Part shown: one piece after another, positions 33,348 to 33,557 of the stretch | Position numbering within the stretch: the first letter of the stretch is position 1 | Layout: every line of letters begins with the position of its first letter | NCBI GenBank assembly: GCA_016930375.1 | Contig: JAFGGU010000090.1 | Span: forward strand, 1 to 33,557 | DNA: 33,557 nt | Direction of reading: 5' to 3' | Source of the DNA: Bacteroidales bacterium | Lineage (GTDB): Bacteria > Bacteroidota > Bacteroidia > Bacteroidales > UBA10428 | The notes under the pieces: model-generated | Databases searched by the model: none | Told to the model about the DNA's origin: nothing | Seen by the model: the letters and a program-made list of their open reading frames with translations, nothing else | Translations under genes and position numbers: made by a program

Positions 33348-33456
33348 CCCTTCAAGGGTCTTAGGACCGTTTCGCCCTTTCAGGGCTCAAATGATTCGGC
33401 TTCATTCATTATCGCAGGGCTGCGCCCTGCGCTATCACATTACGGCCTTACAGGCC
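33348..33456. repeat. Cluster of short hairpins, REP-like (right copy)
   Basis: The first part (33348-33372) matches the left REP copy with 3 mismatches. Three further hairpins with 3-nt loops follow: GCCCT-TTC-AGGGC (33374-33386), CGCAGGGC-TGC-GCCCTGCG (33413-33431) and GGCCT-TAC-AGGCC (33444-33456). No gene overlaps this stretch. It may end GH116 transcription or be a composite interspersed repeat. Confidence 0.8.
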
Positions 33457-33460
33457 TATA

Positions 33461-33557
33461 CATCTCCCTTTCTCCCCATCTCCCTTTCTCCCCATCTCCT
33501 TGTCTCCCCATCTCCTTGTCTCCCCATCTCCTTGTCTCCCCATCTCCTTGTCTCCCC
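33461..33557. repeat. Tandem 16-mer pyrimidine array running off the window
   Basis: Six complete 16-nt units, CATCTCCCTTTCTCCC twice and then CATCTCCTTGTCTCCC four times, continue to the window end. The plus strand is almost pure pyrimidine. No coding potential is apparent, and the full length is not visible. Confidence 0.9.

Noticed and set aside
33461..33557. CRISPR array
   Set aside because: Units are 16-nt direct tandem repeats with no spacers and no cas genes; it is a microsatellite-like array.

Overview
The window looks like chromosome from a member of the Bacteroidota, probably a Bacteroidales/Marinilabiliales-type lineage. The evidence is lineage-typical proteins (HMA/AraC hybrid regulators, a DUF4954 protein, a TonB-dependent receptor with a carboxypeptidase-like N-domain, a eukaryote-type hexokinase), little sign of Shine-Dalgarno sites, and several promoters of the TTTG / TAnnTTTG kind. 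No rRNA, tRNA, CRISPR array, prophage or complete insertion sequence was recognised.

Region 1 (about 1-10.3 kb, all minus strand) is a stress/envelope island. It holds three paralogous small regulators that join a heavy-metal-associated (HMA)-like N-domain to an AraC-type helix-turn-helix. It also holds two AI-2E-family membrane proteins, a holin-X-like protein, a YtxH protein, an lmo0937-type mini membrane protein, a cytosolic hybrid histidine kinase, a lone receiver protein and a B12-binding radical SAM enzyme. Three transcription units start from an almost identical 68-bp promoter module: two TGTGT half-sites 30 nt apart, then exactly 22 nt, then a TAnnTTTG-like -7 box. A fourth, partial copy lies before the radical SAM gene. 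The simplest model is one co-regulated stress regulon, perhaps driven by the HMA/AraC proteins encoded inside it. The first paralog is cut at about base 57 by unrelated, more GC-rich sequence.

Region 2 (10.3-15.2 kb, minus strand) is housekeeping and sugar metabolism: an Uup-type ABC-F ATPase, an RluA-family pseudouridine synthase, a Tat-exported TIM-barrel sugar isomerase/epimerase-like protein and a hexokinase. Region 3 (15.3-20.6 kb, plus) has an MFS exporter, a TonB-dependent receptor and an S41 peptidase. A membrane-anchored TPR protein faces them on the minus strand. Region 4 (22.5-27.5 kb, plus) is a YidE-type transporter, a DUF4954 left-handed beta-helix protein and a double-SIS sugar-phosphate protein, which may form a sugar-phosphate or nucleotide-sugar module.

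Region 5 (27.5-33.6 kb) has an unrecognised secreted protein, a periplasmic cyclophilin, and a divergent pair of secreted glycoside hydrolases (GH172/DUF2961 and a GH116 lipoprotein). This pair is bracketed by two copies of a palindromic repeat, each followed by a pyrimidine-rich tandem array (7-mer on the left, 16-mer on the right). The left repeat seems to have extended the cyclophilin reading frame. A second 7-mer array lies after the hexokinase gene.
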